DNA from: JANXVY01 sp034408685
Lineage (GTDB): Bacteria > Pseudomonadota > Alphaproteobacteria > Rhizobiales > Hyphomicrobiaceae
Assembly: GCA_034408685.1 (NCBI GenBank)
Contig: JAWXCP010000031.1
Location: 1-6,222, forward strand
Direction: 5' to 3'
Length of the DNA: 6,222 bases
Part shown: positions 6,081 through 6,222 of the stretch, piece by piece
Position numbering within the stretch: the first letter of the stretch is position 1
How the letters are laid out: the number at the start of each line of letters is the position of its first letter
Notes under the pieces: generated by a model
Told to the model about the DNA's origin: nothing
The model's input: the letters and a program-made list of their open reading frames with translations, nothing else
Database searches by the model: none
Made by a program: the position numbers and the translations under genes

Positions 6081-6123
6081 GTGCTTCTTTTCGGAAAACC
6101 GGTTCCCACTTTTCCAGATGCAC
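6081..6123. repeat. Rhizobiales-type intergenic palindrome (GGAAAA...TTTTCC hairpin)
   Basis: GTGC (6081-6084) pairs with GCAC (6120-6123), and GGAAAA (6093-6098) pairs with TTTTCC (6110-6115) around the 11-base loop CCGGTTCCCAC. The core GGAAAACCGGTTCCCAC is one I associate with abundant intergenic palindromes in Rhizobiales genomes (RIME-like elements). It begins one base past the stop codon of the partial minus-strand gene to the right, so in that transcript it would form a 3' hairpin, possibly protecting the end or helping to stop transcription. The symmetry is seen; the family assignment is from memory. Confidence 0.65.
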
Positions 6124-6124
6124 T

Positions 6125-6222
6125 CTAGGACATAAACTCATAAACGGGATTCCCAAGTTCAGCGAACAGTGATTCAAGCTTCCAAACGATGGAGGCTTTG
6201 TTGCACGCGAGACGATACGAGC
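6125..6222 (-). CDS. C-terminal end of an unidentified protein (partial)
   Basis: The minus strand from the window edge is open for 31 full codons and ends with TAG at 6127-6125. The peptide (beginning SYRLACNKASIVWKL and ending LGNPVYEFMS) has a natural mix of hydrophobic, aromatic and charged residues, unlike the arginine/alanine-rich shadow frames of this DNA, so I take it as the end of a real gene whose start lies outside the window. The family is not recognised. The stop codon lies within the CTAG that ends the adjacent palindromic repeat module, so the repeat may have supplied or replaced the original 3' end. The competing plus-strand reading from an ATG at 6189 is too short to judge. 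Confidence 0.45.
   Translation of the reverse strand, partial: SYRLACNKASIVWKLESLFAELGNPVYEFMS

Noticed and set aside
6031..6128. Idea that the repeats are part of a CRISPR array or a tRNA-like structure
   Set aside because: There are only two unlike palindromes, no regularly spaced identical repeats, and no cloverleaf or CCA end.
6189..6222. Plus-strand ATG with MEALLHARRYE, considered as the start of an IS5-like transposase
   Set aside because: Only 11 codons are available, there is no ribosome binding site, and the minus-strand reading is more protein-like; it cannot be decided from this window.

Overview
The window looks like chromosomal DNA of a high-GC alphaproteobacterium, most plausibly of the Rhizobiales/Hyphomicrobiales. 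This is inferred from the YbgC and RuvB sequence style, the classic ruvB/ybgC neighbourhood, and a mosaic intergenic palindrome (around 6081-6123) of a kind I recall as dispersed in Rhizobiales genomes. No database search was possible, so the taxonomy is a judgement.

Left part, all on the minus strand and read from right to left: a four-TM hypothetical membrane protein (3512->3033), a Tat-exported calcineurin-like phosphoesterase of the YaeI/YkuE type (2959->1997), the thioesterase YbgC (2000->1428), a LysE/RhtB-type exporter (1431->790) and a Methyltransf_16-type SAM methyltransferase (783->73). Phosphoesterase, ybgC and lysE are joined by 4-base stop/start overlaps (ATGA, GTGA), and the methyltransferase follows after 6 bases. 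These four, perhaps with the membrane protein, therefore look like one translationally coupled transcript. No shared pathway is evident, and the layout resembles a compact housekeeping operon rather than a defence or mobile system.

Middle: an XRE-type regulator with an MmyB-like C-terminal domain (3653->4441, plus strand) is divergent from the membrane protein gene. The 140-base divergent spacer carries a small palindrome (3595-3606) that could be an operator. The regulator converges on ruvB (5538->4459, minus strand) with a 17-base gap.

Right part: upstream of ruvB, where ruvA often lies, there is instead an 83-residue hypothetical protein with a strong ribosome binding site (5907->5656). 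Beyond it is a 217-base non-coding stretch holding two inverted repeats that belong to a mosaic repeat. The window ends in what looks like the last 31 residues of another minus-strand gene (6220->6125).

The main point of note is a break in the familiar ruvC-ruvA-ruvB-ybgC-tolQRAB-pal order. ruvB and ybgC are still near each other and on the same strand, but three genes lie between them, tolQ does not follow ybgC, and ruvA does not immediately precede ruvB. I found no convincing evidence of a new kind of system.
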